DNA of 63,794 nucleotides. It comes from Pseudomonas yangonensis. Lineage in GTDB: Bacteria > Pseudomonadota > Gammaproteobacteria > Pseudomonadales > Pseudomonadaceae. The stretch covers positions 1-63,794 of the forward strand of contig NZ_BLJU01000010.1 of assembly GCF_009932725.1 (NCBI RefSeq), written 5' to 3'. A model generated the notes under the pieces. The model had not been told where the DNA came from. It saw only the letters and a list, made by a program, of their open reading frames with translations, and ran no database searches. The translations under genes were made by a program, and so were the position numbers. This document shows positions 18,883 through 27,740 of the stretch, in pieces. The first letter of the stretch is position 1. The number at the start of each line of letters is the position of its first letter.

Positions 18883-20373
18883 TTATTCCTGGGCCTGGAC
18901 GGCAGTCTGTTCGGCGAGCGCAACGGCGCGGAACATGGCGCGGCGCTTGTTCAGGGTTTCTTCCCACTCCAGGGCGGGCACCGAGTCGGCGACGATGCCG
19001 GCGCCGGCCTGCACGTGCAGCTCAAAGTCCTTGATCACCGCAGTACGGATGGCGATGGCGGTGTCCATGTTGCCGTTCCAGGCGTAGTAGCCGACTGCGC
19101 CGCCGTAGACGCCGCGCTTGACCGGCTCCAGCTCGTCGATGATTTCCATGGCGCGAATCTTCGGCGCGCCGGACAGGGTGCCGGCCGGCAGGATGGCGCG
19201 CAGCGCGTCCATTGCCGACAACTCGGGTTTCAGCTGACCGGTGACGTTGGAAACGATATGCATGACGTTGGAATAGCGCTCGATGACCATCTTCTCGGTG
19301 AGCTTGACCGAGCCTATCTGCGAAACACGGCCGGTATCGTTACGGCCCAGGTCGATCAGCATCAGGTGCTCGGCGATTTCCTTGGCGTCGGACAGCAGAT
19401 CATCCTCCAGTGCTTTGTCCGCCTCCTCGCTGGCTCCGCGCGGGCGCGTACCGGCGATCGGGCGCACGGTGACCAAACCGTCCTCGACGCGCACCAGCAC
19501 CTCCGGCGAGGAGCCAACCACATGGAAGTCGCCGAAGTTGAAGAAGTACATGTAAGGCGTCGGGTTGATGCAGCGTAGCGCGCGGTACAGGTCGATGGGC
19601 GCGGCCTTGAAGGGAATCGACATGCGCTGGGAAATCACCACCTGCATGCAGTCGCCGGCCAGGATGTATTCCTTGATCGAACGGACCGCCGCCTCGTAGT
19701 CGCCCTGGCTGTAGCTGGAGCGAAACGCCGGTTCCTCGCCCAGCGGCGCGGACAGGTCCACGCCCAGGCGCGGGGTGATCGGCTGACGTAGCTTGTGCAG
19801 GATCTCGCGCAGGCGCGCATGGCCTTGCTCGAAGGCATCCTGCTGAGCCGGGTCCGCCAGAACGATGCCGTGCATCTTGCCGGCCAGGTTGTCGAACACC
19901 ACCACCGCGTCGGAGACCATCAGCAGGATGTCCGGCGTGCCCAGCGCATCGGGATTGACCCCCGCAGCCAGCTTGGGCTCGACGTAGCGCACGCTGTCAT
20001 AGCCGAAGTAGCCCACCAGGCCACCGTTGAAACGCGGCAGACCGGCGATGGTCGGCACCTTGTAACGCGCCTTGAACTGCTCGACGAACTCCAGCGGGTC
20101 GACACATTGGTGGCGCTCGACCTCGACGCCGTCGGTGCTGACCACCACGTCATGGCCATGCACGCGCAACACGGTGCGCGCCGGTAGGCCGATGATCGAA
20201 TAACGGCCCCACTTCTCCCCGCCCTGCACGGATTCGAGCAGGTAGGAGTTGGGCGCGTCGGCCAGTTTCAGGTAGATGGACAGCGGCGTGTCGAAATCCA
20301 CCAGGGTTTCGCAGGCCAGGGGAATGCGGTTGTAGCCTTCGGCGGCTAAACGCAGGAATTCTTCATGGGTCAT
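18883..20373 (-). CDS. trpE: Anthranilate synthase component I
   Basis: Converts chorismate plus ammonia to anthranilate, the first committed and feedback-inhibited step of the tryptophan pathway. The 496-residue protein starts at MTHEEFLRL, after the GAGG ribosome-binding site. The N-terminal [15 protein letters not shown] motif carries the tryptophan-binding LLES pattern. The chorismate-binding core includes [21 protein letters not shown] and [12 protein letters not shown]. Upstream is a short Trp-containing leader frame, consistent with attenuation known for trpE in P. putida. gph and rpe lie further upstream on the same strand. Confidence 0.96.
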   Translation of the reverse strand: MTHEEFLRLAAEGYNRIPLACETLVDFDTPLSIYLKLADAPNSYLLESVQGGEKWGRYSIIGLPARTVLRVHGHDVVVSTDGVEVERHQCVDPLEFVEQFKARYKVPTIAGLPRFNGGLVGYFGYDSVRYVEPKLAAGVNPDALGTPDILLMVSDAVVVFDNLAGKMHGIVLADPAQQDAFEQGHARLREILHKLRQPITPRLGVDLSAPLGEEPAFRSSYSQGDYEAAVRSIKEYILAGDCMQVVISQRMSIPFKAAPIDLYRALRCINPTPYMYFFNFGDFHVVGSSPEVLVRVEDGLVTVRPIAGTRPRGASEEADKALEDDLLSDAKEIAEHLMLIDLGRNDTGRVSQIGSVKLTEKMVIERYSNVMHIVSNVTGQLKPELSAMDALRAILPAGTLSGAPKIRAMEIIDELEPVKRGVYGGAVGYYAWNGNMDTAIAIRTAVIKDFELHVQAGAGIVADSVPALEWEETLNKRRAMFRAVALAEQTAVQAQE

Positions 20374-20406
20374 GATCAGCCTCATGGCTCGGGAAAAACG
20401 GTCGGG

Positions 20407-20496
20407 TGCAAACTGGCCGCACGCAGCGGCTGGACGAAATCAGGCGCGCCAGCGCCAACGGGCCAGGGCCTTGATGACCTTCATCCAGAGTTTGCA
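20407..20496 (-). promoter_or_regulatory. trpE leader with possible alternative RNA structure
   Basis: The region between the leader frame and trpE should hold an attenuator. On the minus strand TGCAAACT (20496-20489, just before the leader start) is perfectly complementary to AGTTTGCA (20414-20407), downstream of the leader stop. A local hairpin GCCGC-TGCGT-GCGGC lies between the leader stop and that second segment, and TTTTT follows at about 20396-20392. I cannot identify one clean terminator hairpin directly before the T-run, so the exact switch is not resolved. Confidence 0.45.
20440..20484 (-). CDS. trpE leader peptide with two Trp codons (14 residues)
   Basis: A short frame on the minus strand reads MKVIKALARWRWRA and stops. 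Two tryptophan codons (TGG CGC TGG) lie close to the stop, the arrangement expected for a ribosome-stalling attenuation leader. It lies 66 bp before the trpE start. The ribosome-binding site is weak (CTCTGG before ATG). Attenuation of trpE by such a leader is established in P. putida; that this frame is the leader here is inference from position and composition. Confidence 0.65.
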   Translation of the reverse strand: MKVIKALARWRWRA

Positions 20497-20597
20497 GCTA
20501 ACCACCACGGTGCGATCTCGACAGGCGGGAAATAAGGAGAGCGGCCAAGGTAGCAGCTACAAGCTAAGCGCTGCAAGCGGGGCAAAGCGATAGCCTG

Positions 20598-20656
20598 GTA
20601 GGAGCGGATTTATCCGCGATCTCAATCGCCGGTTTCGCGGATAAATCCGCTCCTAC
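20598..20656. repeat. GTAGGAGC-type palindromic repeat
   Basis: A 22-bp perfect inverted repeat beginning GTAGGAGCGGATTTATCC, with a 15-nt loop, lies between gph and trpE. It belongs to the dispersed GTAGGAGC palindromes seen also at 27024, 51484 and 53179. It could act as a transcript stabiliser or terminator-like structure after gph. Confidence 0.85.
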
Positions 20657-20681
20657 AAAAGCCGGATGGCGTGAAGATTCG

Positions 20682-21362
20682 TCAGAGCAACTCGGCGAGG
20701 TTATCGACCACCAGGTTCGGTTTTTCTTCGGCGATCGGGCGGCCATGGTTATAGCCGTAGCTCACCGCGACGCAGGGCACTCCAGCGGCATGAGCGGCCA
20801 GCACGTCGTTGCGCGAGTCGCCGATGAACAGCGCTTGCGCCGCCTCGACGCCTGCCAGGTGCATCACCTGCAGCAGAGCAGCCGGATCGGGCTTCTGCTG
20901 CGGCAGGGTGTCGCCGCCGATGATCCAGCGAAAGTAGCCACCCAGGCCGACCTGCTCCAGCAACGGCGCGACGAAGCGCTCCGGCTTGTTGGTCACCACT
21001 GCCAGTTCGACGGCAGCGGTGCTCAGCGCTTCGAGCAGCTCGTGCACACCCGGGTAGAGCGCGGTCAGGTCATGACAGTCGGCGTAGATATCGAGAAAGC
21101 GCGCCAGCGCCTGCTCCGTCTCGGCCTCGCCCACGACCGAATGATCCAGGCCACCGGCCAGGGCGCGCCGCACCAGTACGCGTGCGCCGTTGCCGACCCA
21201 CTCGCGAACCTGTGCCACGCCAGCCGGCGGACGGCCCAGCTCGACCAGCATGCGGTCGACCGCTGCGGCCAGGTCAGGCACCGAGTCGATCAGCGTGCCA
21301 TCCAGGTCGAACATCACCAGGCGCGGCAGCTCGCCGCCGCACAGCGCGCGCAGCGGTGTCAT
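20682..21362 (-). CDS. gph: Phosphoglycolate phosphatase
   Basis: HAD-superfamily hydrolase that removes 2-phosphoglycolate, a by-product of DNA repair. The 226-residue protein carries the nucleophile motif [10 protein letters not shown] at about residues 18-27, the threonine motif VVTNKPERF near 120 and the acidic motif [11 protein letters not shown] near 180. Its start overlaps the rpe stop by 4 bp. The rpe-gph-trpE order is conserved in Pseudomonas and other gamma-proteobacteria. Confidence 0.93.
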   Translation of the reverse strand: MTPLRALCGGELPRLVMFDLDGTLIDSVPDLAAAVDRMLVELGRPPAGVAQVREWVGNGARVLVRRALAGGLDHSVVGEAETEQALARFLDIYADCHDLTALYPGVHELLEALSTAAVELAVVTNKPERFVAPLLEQVGLGGYFRWIIGGDTLPQQKPDPAALLQVMHLAGVEAAQALFIGDSRNDVLAAHAAGVPCVAVSYGYNHGRPIAEEKPNLVVDNLAELL

Positions 21363-22033
21363 CCACGCACCTGGGCCAGTTCGGCGCGCATGGCGTCAAT
21401 CACCGCCTTGTAGTCCGGCTGGTTGAAGATCGCCGAGCCGGCGACGAAGGTGTCGGCGCCCGCCTCGGCGATCTCGCGAATGTTCTGCACGTTGACGCCA
21501 CCGTCGATCTCCAGACGGATCTCGCGACCGCTGGCATCGATCAGCGCGCGCGCTTCACGCAGCTTGTCGAGGGTGCCGGGGATGAATTTCTGTCCGCCGA
21601 AGCCCGGATTGACGCTCATCAGCAGGATCATGTCGACCTTGTCCATCACGTACTTGAGCACGTCCAGCGGAGTGGCCGGGTTGAATACCAGGCCGGCCTT
21701 GGCGCCGCCCGCCTTGATCAGCTGCAGCGAGCGGTCGATGTGCTCGGAGGCTTCCGGGTGGAAGGTGATATAGCTGGCGCCAGCTTCGATGAAGTCGCCG
21801 ATGATGCGATCCACCGGCTTGACCATCAGGTGCGCATCGATGGGCGAGGTGATGCCATATTTGCGCAGCGCCGCGCAGACCATCGGGCCGATGGTCAGGT
21901 TGGGCACATAATGGTTATCCATGACATCGAAGTGGACGATGTCCGCCCCGGCGGCGAGTACGTTGTCCACTTCCTCGCCCAGGCGGGCAAAGTCGGCGGA
22001 AAGGATCGACGGGGCGATGGCGAAGGGTTGCAT
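21359..22033 (-). CDS. rpe: Ribulose-phosphate 3-epimerase
   Basis: Interconverts ribulose-5-phosphate and xylulose-5-phosphate in the pentose phosphate pathway. The 224-residue TIM barrel shows the metal and catalytic residues in [37 protein letters not shown] and LEIDGGVN. It is the first gene of the rpe-gph unit and overlaps gph by 4 bp. A terminator for the ABC transporter genes lies between it and agtD. Confidence 0.96.
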   Translation of the reverse strand: MQPFAIAPSILSADFARLGEEVDNVLAAGADIVHFDVMDNHYVPNLTIGPMVCAALRKYGITSPIDAHLMVKPVDRIIGDFIEAGASYITFHPEASEHIDRSLQLIKAGGAKAGLVFNPATPLDVLKYVMDKVDMILLMSVNPGFGGQKFIPGTLDKLREARALIDASGREIRLEIDGGVNVQNIREIAEAGADTFVAGSAIFNQPDYKAVIDAMRAELAQVRG

Positions 22034-22134
22034 GGCGCACCTCTAAGGGCTTGGGTCACGGTGGCGCGCATTGTAACGGTTGAAACGGTTGCTGGCAGCG
22101 CCGCCAAGACGGGCGCGCCAATTCGCCTCACAGC

Positions 22135-22167
22135 AAAAGGCCCCGCCGGTTTCCCGGCGAGGCCTTG
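22135..22167 (-). terminator. Terminator of the agt transporter genes
   Basis: A 13-bp imperfect stem (AAGGCC..CGCCGG paired with CCGGCG..GGCCTT) with loop TTTC. On the minus strand it is followed by TTTTGC. It lies just after the agtD stop. Confidence 0.85.
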
Positions 22168-22186
22168 GTCTTGCAGTTGCGGCGGT

Positions 22187-23014
22187 TTATTCCGGCGTCG
22201 AAGTGCGCAACTTCTCGCTACGCCCGCGCAGCCACTCCAGGGTCAGCAGGAGCAGGATGGAGAAGCCGATCAACAGTGTGGCGGCGGCGGCGATGGTCGG
22301 CGACAGGTTCTCGCGGATGCCACTGAACATCTGTCTCGGCAGGGTGGCCTGCTCGGGGCCGGCGAGGAACAGGGTCACCACCACTTCATCGAACGAGGTG
22401 GCGAAGGCGAACAGCGCCCCGGAGATCACCCCCGGCGCGATCAGCGGCAGGGTCACGCGGCGGAAGGTGGTCAGCGGCGAGGCGCCGAGGCTGGCGGCGG
22501 CGCGCACCAGGTTGTGGTTGAAGCCCTGCAGCGTGGCCGACACGGTGATGATGACGAAGGGCACGCCCAGTACCGCATGCACCAGAATCAGCGAGATGTA
22601 ACTGTTGCCCATGCCCAGCGGCGCGAAGAACAGGTAGCTGGCGACACCGATGATCACCACCGGAACGATCATCGGCGAGATCAGCAGGCTCATCACCAGC
22701 GCCTTGCCACGAAACTCGCCACGGGTCAGGCCGATGGCCGCCAGGGTACCGAAGACCATGGCCAGCAGCGTCGCGGCCGGCGCGATGATCAGGCTGTTTT
22801 TCAGCGAACGCATCCAGTCGGCGGACATGAAGAAGTCTTCGTACCAGCGCAGCGAGAAGCCCTGCAGCGGGTAGACCAGGAAGGTGCCGGAGTTGAACGA
22901 CAGCGGCACGATCACCAGTACCGGCAGGATCAGGAACAGCAGCACCAGGGCGCAGATGATACGCAGGCCGTAGTACCAGAGGCGCTCGACGGGTGACAAG
23001 TAGGGGCTGAGCAT
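22187..23014 (-). CDS. agtD: ABC transporter permease, PotC-like
   Basis: Second inner-membrane subunit of a polyamine-type ABC importer. The 275-residue protein has six predicted membrane segments and the EAA-type cytoplasmic loop RAAASLGASPLTTFRRVTLPLIAPG that contacts the ATPase. Gene order (two-component system, ATPase, binding protein, two permeases, rpe) equals P. aeruginosa PA0600-PA0607, where the transporter is AgtABCD for GABA and 5-aminovalerate. The symbol is given on that synteny. It ends at a terminator. Confidence 0.85.
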   Translation of the reverse strand: MLSPYLSPVERLWYYGLRIICALVLLFLILPVLVIVPLSFNSGTFLVYPLQGFSLRWYEDFFMSADWMRSLKNSLIIAPAATLLAMVFGTLAAIGLTRGEFRGKALVMSLLISPMIVPVVIIGVASYLFFAPLGMGNSYISLILVHAVLGVPFVIITVSATLQGFNHNLVRAAASLGASPLTTFRRVTLPLIAPGVISGALFAFATSFDEVVVTLFLAGPEQATLPRQMFSGIRENLSPTIAAAATLLIGFSILLLLTLEWLRGRSEKLRTSTPE

Positions 23015-23040
23015 GGCTGTGACTCCATTTAGCGTTTAGC

Positions 23041-23141
23041 TCCCCTCTACCGCTTGCGGGAGAGGGGTTGGGGGAGAGGGTTGGTAAACAGCCGCCCTCT
23101 CCCGCCCTTCGGGCACCCTCTCCCATGAATGGGAGAGGGTC
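23041..23141. repeat. GGGAGAGGG palindromic repeats inside the agt unit
   Basis: The 156-bp space between the two permease genes holds inverted repeats CCCCTCT/AGAGGGG (23042-23067), CCCTCTCCC/GGGAGAGGG and the short stem GCCCTTCGGGC. No gene is present. The sequence lies inside what should be one transcript and would form stable RNA hairpins. Confidence 0.7.
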
Positions 23142-23170
23142 ATCAGATGGTCTGCTACGCAGACCGCTTT

Positions 23171-24418
23171 TTAACCAAGCCTCAGCTTGCTGGCACCGAC
23201 CAGCCAGCTGTACACCACGTAAAGCACCAGGGTCGCAGCCAGCAACAGGCCGCCAAGGGCCGTGGCCATGCCCCAGTTGATGGTGGTGTTGGTGTAGAAG
23301 GCGACGAAGTAGCTGATCATCTGGTCGTTCGGGCTGCCCAGCAGCGCCGGGGTGATGTAGTAGCCGATGGACAGGATGAACACCAGCAGGCAACCGGCGC
23401 CGACACCGGCCAGGGTCTGCGGGAAATACACCCGCCAGAAACTGGCGAACGGATGGCAGCCGAGCGACACCGCCGCGCGCATGTAGCTGGGCGAGATGCC
23501 CTTCATCACGCTGTAGATCGGCAGGATCATGAACGGCAGCATGATGTGCACCATGGCCACGTAAACACCGCTGCGGTTGAACACCAGCTGCAGGGGCTGC
23601 TCGATGATGCCCAGCGACATCAGCGCGCTGTTGATCAACCCGCCCGACTGCAACAGCACGATCCAGGCCGCCACCCGCACCAGAATCGAGGTCCAGAACG
23701 GCAGCAGCACCAGAATCATCAACAGGTTGCCGGAGCGGGTCGGCAGGTTGGCCAGCAGATAGGCCAACGGATAGGCCAGCACCAGGCAGATGGCGGTGAT
23801 CACCAGGCTCATCCAGAAGGTGCGGGCGAAGATGTCCAGATAGATGGCCTGATCCGGCGTGGCCTTGGCCAGCTCACCGAGATCGTCGATACGATGATCG
23901 AGCGCAGCCAGCAGGTAATAGGGAGTAACCGGCGAGGCGTTGCGGCGAATTACCTGCCAGTAGGCGGGATCGCCCCAGCGCTCGTCCAGGTCGAGGAAGG
24001 CCTCCTGGTAGGACGCCGGCTCCTCGCGCAACGGCAGCTTGCGTGCGGTGCTGCTGACCAGGCTGCGAAAGCCCGCCAGCTCCATGTTCAGGCGCTTGGA
24101 CAGATCGCCCAGGCTCTGGTTGCGGCGCGCCTCGACGATGTCGCTGGCAATGGCCTGGTACACCGACTCGTCCGGCAAACCACGACCATCCCAGGCACTG
24201 ATCGCCTCGACGGTGCGCGGCAGACTGCCGACCACTTCCGGGTTGTCGACGCTGCGCAGCAACAGGGCGCCAATGGGCAACAGGAAGGTCAGCAGAAGGA
24301 ACAGCAACAGCGGCAGGATCAGCGCCTTGGATTTCAGGCGATTGAAACGCTCGGCACGGGCCAGACGCTGCTTCAGGCTCGGCCCGGGCAACTCGGTGGC
24401 AGGCAGTACGGCGGCCAT
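23171..24418 (-). CDS. agtC: ABC transporter permease, PotB-like, with extended periplasmic loop
   Basis: First permease of the polyamine-type importer; 415 residues from MAAVLPATE. The first membrane segment (residues about 33-55) is followed by an unusually long extracytoplasmic stretch of about 140 residues before segment two. This makes the protein about 120 residues longer than typical PotB. The core has the coupling loop SLGCHPFASFWRVYFPQTLAG. It is separated from agtB by an interspersed repeat and from agtD by palindromes. Assignment as agtC rests on gene order. Confidence 0.85.
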   Translation of the reverse strand: MAAVLPATELPGPSLKQRLARAERFNRLKSKALILPLLLFLLLTFLLPIGALLLRSVDNPEVVGSLPRTVEAISAWDGRGLPDESVYQAIASDIVEARRNQSLGDLSKRLNMELAGFRSLVSSTARKLPLREEPASYQEAFLDLDERWGDPAYWQVIRRNASPVTPYYLLAALDHRIDDLGELAKATPDQAIYLDIFARTFWMSLVITAICLVLAYPLAYLLANLPTRSGNLLMILVLLPFWTSILVRVAAWIVLLQSGGLINSALMSLGIIEQPLQLVFNRSGVYVAMVHIMLPFMILPIYSVMKGISPSYMRAAVSLGCHPFASFWRVYFPQTLAGVGAGCLLVFILSIGYYITPALLGSPNDQMISYFVAFYTNTTINWGMATALGGLLLAATLVLYVVYSWLVGASKLRLG

Positions 24419-24499
24419 GGACAACTCCGCAAGCAAGAAGAAAATTCAGACGGCCCTGCCAATAGGCAGGGCCGGATCGAGTCGCAGAACCTGTTCACG

Positions 24500-24660
24500 A
24501 GCTGGCGAGCTAGAGCGATGCAAGGCGCTACGTTAGTAACAGCCTTCGGCTGGTCAAAACACGTGAGGAACGGTCGGAGTCGCGGGCGACTTTACGAGCT
24601 GTAAATGAGCATTCCGAACATGTTTTTAACGCAGCAGCGTCGACGCGCAGCAGGTCGTAA
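24500..24660. repeat. Interspersed hairpin repeat, copy C (reverse orientation)
   Basis: On the minus strand this reads TGCTGCGTTAAAAACATG, then a stem TTTAC-N5-GTAAA (24591-24605), then GTCGCCCGCGACTCCGACCG and GTGTTTTGACC. It matches copies A and B in order. It sits inside the transporter unit, between agtB and agtC. No reading frame is present. Confidence 0.75.
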
Positions 24661-24668
24661 ATAGGTTC

Positions 24669-25700
24669 TTAGCGCGCGGCCCAGGCGTTGAAACGTTGCT
24701 CCAGCTGCTCGCCGTAGTCAGCCCAGAAGGTCACGTCGATGGCCACCTGGTTGGCGATGTTTTCCGGCGTGGTCGGCATCAGGTTCAGGCGCTCCGGCGC
24801 CAGCAGATCGATGGCCTGCTTGTTGGCCGGACCGTAGGCGATGTTCTCCGAGTAGGTCTTCTGCGCTTCGGGCTTGACCGAATAGGCGATGAACTCCTTG
24901 GCCAGCTCGACGTTCTTCGCGCCACGCGGGATGGCCCAGGAGTCGAAGTCGTAGATGCCGCCGTTCCACACCACCTGCAGGTTGCTCTCGCCCTGCACCG
25001 CGGCGATACGGCCGTTGTAGGCCGAGCTCATCACCACATCGCCGGAGGCGAGGTACTGCGGCGGCTGAGCGCCGGCTTCCCACCACTGGATATTGGGCTT
25101 GAGCTCGTCGAGCTTCTTGAACGCGCGATCCTGACCTTCCTTGGTGGCCAGCACCTTGTACACGTCCTTGACCGGCACGCCGTCAGCCATCAGGGCGAAT
25201 TCCAGGGTGTACTTGGCGCCCTTGCGCAGGCCACGCTTGCCCGGGAATTTCGCAACGTCCCAGAAATCGGCCCAACTGGTCGGCGCCGCGCTGAGTTTGT
25301 CGGCGTTGTAGGCCAGCACCGTGGACCAGACGAAGAAGCCCACGCCGCACGGCTGGATGGCGCCGTCGATGAAGTCGGACTCATCGCCGAACAGCGCCGG
25401 GTCGAGTTCCTCGAACAGGCCTTCATCGCAACCGCGGGCCAGTTCCGGCGACTCCACCTCGACCAGATCCCAGCTCACGCTGCGGGTATCGACCATGGCT
25501 TTGACCTTGGCCATTTCACCGTTGTATTCGCCGCCCAGCACCTTGTTGCCGGTTTCCTTCTCGAAGGGTTCGTAGAACGCCTTGACCTGCGCCGCCTTGT
25601 TCGCGCCGCCGAAGGATACCGCTGTCAGGTCCACCGCCAGTGCCGGCATGGCGCAGCTAACGCCCAGGGCCAATGCCGCCAGCTTCAGGGATTTCGTCAT
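24669..25700 (-). CDS. agtB: Periplasmic substrate-binding protein, PotD family
   Basis: Secreted receptor of the importer. The 343-residue precursor starts MTKSLKLAALALG and has a signal peptide cleaved after about residue 22 (PALA-VD). The mature part follows the PotD/PotF fold (LTAVSFGGANKAAQVKAFYEPFEKETG, VWNGGIYDFDSWAIPRGAKN). Family members bind putrescine, spermidine or related amines such as GABA. The ligand is not certain from the sequence. The upstream 19 in-frame residues are not signal-like and are excluded. Confidence 0.88.
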   Translation of the reverse strand: MTKSLKLAALALGVSCAMPALAVDLTAVSFGGANKAAQVKAFYEPFEKETGNKVLGGEYNGEMAKVKAMVDTRSVSWDLVEVESPELARGCDEGLFEELDPALFGDESDFIDGAIQPCGVGFFVWSTVLAYNADKLSAAPTSWADFWDVAKFPGKRGLRKGAKYTLEFALMADGVPVKDVYKVLATKEGQDRAFKKLDELKPNIQWWEAGAQPPQYLASGDVVMSSAYNGRIAAVQGESNLQVVWNGGIYDFDSWAIPRGAKNVELAKEFIAYSVKPEAQKTYSENIAYGPANKQAIDLLAPERLNLMPTTPENIANQVAIDVTFWADYGEQLEQRFNAWAAR

Positions 25701-25753
25701 TCTTATCAGCTCCTCTGTGTTACGGGGTAAAGGTGAAGCACTGCGCGAAGCGC

Positions 25754-26851
25754 TCACTCGGCTTGGAGTGGGTCGAGCGCGCGGACATGCTCGACAGACC
25801 AGCCGAGCGGAACCAGGTCACCAACCGCCAGCTGCGGATCGAGCTCGGCCACGGGTTGCTTGACGTAGAAATCGGATTTGCCGCAGACCTCCATGCGGAT
25901 GCGCACGTGGTCGCCCAGGTAGATGAACTCGGCGATGCGCCCGGAGAAACGGTTCGGGCAGGCCTCGCTGTGACCGTTGAGGCGGATGCGCTCGGGGCGG
26001 ATCGACAGGCTCACCGCCTCGCCCACGGCGCCGACGTTGACCGCCGTGGCGCGCACTTCCTCGCCGCGTGCCAGGCGCACCACGCACTCTTCGCCATCTC
26101 GGCTGACCAGCTCGCCGGCCAGGCGGTTGTTCTCACCGATGAACTGGGCGACGAAGGTGTTGTGCGGCGCCTCGTAGAGGTCACGCGGCGGAGCGATCTG
26201 CTGGATCTCGCCCTGGTGGAACACGGCCACGCGGTCGGACATGGTCAGCGCCTCACCCTGGTCGTGGGTCACGTAGACCACGGTCACGCCCAGGCGCTGG
26301 TGCAGGTGCTTGATTTCCATCTGCATGTGTTCGCGCAGTTGCTTGTCCAGCGCGCCCAGGGGTTCGTCCATCAGCACCAGTTGCGGCTCGAACACCAGCG
26401 CACGGGCCAGTGCCACGCGCTGCTGCTGACCACCGGAGAGCTGGCCCGGATAACGATTGCGGAAGCTGTCGAGCTGCACCATGGACAGTGCGCGCTTGAC
26501 CCGCTCGCTGATGTCGGTGCGCGACATGCCGCGCACACTCAGCGGGAAGGCGAGGTTCTCGGCCACGGTCATGTGCGGGAACAGCGCATAGTTCTGGAAC
26601 ACCATGCCGATGTCGCGCTTGTGCGGCGGCAGTTTGTTCAGCGAACGGCCGTCGAGGAGGATCTCGCCGGCGGTCGGAGTTTCGAAACCGGCCAGCATCA
26701 TCAGGCTGGTGGTCTTGCCGGAGCCGGACGGGCCGAGCAGGGTCAGGAACTCGCCCTTGCGGATATCCAGGTTGAGGTCTTTGACGATCAGCGTCTCGCC
26801 ATCGTAGCTCTTCTGCACGCCGCGGAAGCTCACCAGTACATCGTTTGCCAT
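25754..26851 (-). CDS. agtA: ABC transporter ATP-binding protein, PotA-like
   Basis: Nucleotide-binding subunit of the importer, 365 residues. Walker A GPSGSGKTT is near residue 38, the signature LSGGQQQR near 139 and Walker B LVLMDEP near 160. A C-terminal TOBE domain (about residues 280-360) is present. It is the first gene of the transporter unit, 53 bp before agtB. The 256-bp upstream space contains a GTAGGAGC palindrome and separates it from agtR; a promoter lies there but I cannot place it. Confidence 0.9.
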   Translation of the reverse strand: MANDVLVSFRGVQKSYDGETLIVKDLNLDIRKGEFLTLLGPSGSGKTTSLMMLAGFETPTAGEILLDGRSLNKLPPHKRDIGMVFQNYALFPHMTVAENLAFPLSVRGMSRTDISERVKRALSMVQLDSFRNRYPGQLSGGQQQRVALARALVFEPQLVLMDEPLGALDKQLREHMQMEIKHLHQRLGVTVVYVTHDQGEALTMSDRVAVFHQGEIQQIAPPRDLYEAPHNTFVAQFIGENNRLAGELVSRDGEECVVRLARGEEVRATAVNVGAVGEAVSLSIRPERIRLNGHSEACPNRFSGRIAEFIYLGDHVRIRMEVCGKSDFYVKQPVAELDPQLAVGDLVPLGWSVEHVRALDPLQAE

Positions 26852-27023
26852 CACACCACACCCTTGTTCTTGTCTCAGGCCGATGACCCAAGATTAGGGC
26901 GGCAAGAAAGCGTGAAAAATCGGGCGGGATGACAAGCTGATATCAGGCGCGAGGAGAATCTGCTGTAGGAATTGCCCTACAAAATCCGAGTATTTGCTTC
27001 GGTTTTCGAGCGCCCGACGAAGC

Positions 27024-27099
27024 GTAGGAGCGGCTTCAGCCGCGAAGCTCCCGTAGTCATCATCACCGCTGAAGCGGAATGCTGCACAGCCGCTCCTAC
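27024..27099. repeat. GTAGGAGCGGCT palindromic repeat
   Basis: Outer arms GTAGGAGCGGCT and AGCCGCTCCTAC enclose an inner pair GCTTCAGC/GCTGAAGC. It lies directly after the agtR stop and before agtA, where it may end or stabilise the agtSR transcript. Confidence 0.75.
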
Positions 27100-27110
27100 A
27101 GATTCCGCTA

Positions 27111-27740
27111 TCAGACCAGACGGTGCTCCATCGCGTAGCGCACCAGATCGGCCATCGAATGGGCGCCGAGCTTCTGCATCAGACGCGCCTTGTGCGTGCT
27201 CACGGTCTTGTTGCTGATCGCCAGGTGCAGGGCAATATCGTTGACGCCCTCCCCTCGCACCAGACGCTCGAATACCGAGAACTCGCGCTCGGACAGTTGC
27301 GCATGAGGCGGACGCGAATCGGTCAGACCAACCTCGAAAACCATGCGGTCGGCCAGGGCCGGGTCGATGTAGCGACCACCGCTGGCCACCTTGCGAATCG
27401 CGGTGATCAGCAGCGCCGGGTCGCTGTCCTTGGTGGCGTAACCGGCGGCCCCAGCCTTGAGCGCACGGGCCGCCATCTGCGCCTCGTCGTGCATCGACAG
27501 CACCAGAATCGCCGGCGCTTCGGTCAGCGCGCGAATGCGCGGAATCGCCTCCAGACCGTTGACGCCCGGCATGGAGATATCCAGCAGCACCACGTCGCAA
27601 GGCGTACGGCGCAGCACCTCGAGCAGCTGCTCGCCATTGCAGGCCTCGCCCGCCACCTCAAGATCGCGGGCCATGCCGATCAGTTGCTTGATGCCTTCCC
27701 GCACGATGGTGTGGTCTTCGGCCACCAGTACCCGAATCAC
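27111..27740 (-). CDS. agtR: LuxR/NarL-family response regulator
   Basis: Cytoplasmic transcription factor of 209 residues. The receiver domain (1-120) has the acidic pocket E8/D9, the phosphoacceptor D54 in LLDISMPGVNG and the conserved K104-type lysine in KAGAAGYATKD. The C-terminal LuxR helix-turn-helix (about 145-205) contains LSEREFSVFERLVRGEGVNDIA and SNKTVSTHKARLMQKLG. It overlaps the sensor gene by 4 bp. By position it matches P. aeruginosa AgtR, which controls the adjacent transporter. Confidence 0.88.
   Translation of the reverse strand: MIRVLVAEDHTIVREGIKQLIGMARDLEVAGEACNGEQLLEVLRRTPCDVVLLDISMPGVNGLEAIPRIRALTEAPAILVLSMHDEAQMAARALKAGAAGYATKDSDPALLITAIRKVASGGRYIDPALADRMVFEVGLTDSRPPHAQLSEREFSVFERLVRGEGVNDIALHLAISNKTVSTHKARLMQKLGAHSMADLVRYAMEHRLV

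Noticed and set aside
20391..20440. A classical intrinsic terminator just before trpE
   Set aside because: A T-run exists, but no stable stem ends directly before it; only weak or distant pairings can be drawn, so I list the area as a leader and not as a terminator.
21182..22996. A 604-codon open frame on the plus strand opposite gph, rpe and agtD
   Set aside because: Its sequence is Gln/His/Arg/Gly-rich with no recognisable domain, and it is antisense to three well-supported enzymes. Long antisense frames are expected at this G+C content.
23129..24604. A 491-codon plus-strand frame opposite agtC
   Set aside because: Shadow of a conserved permease; Gln/His-rich, begins in a repeat, no domain.
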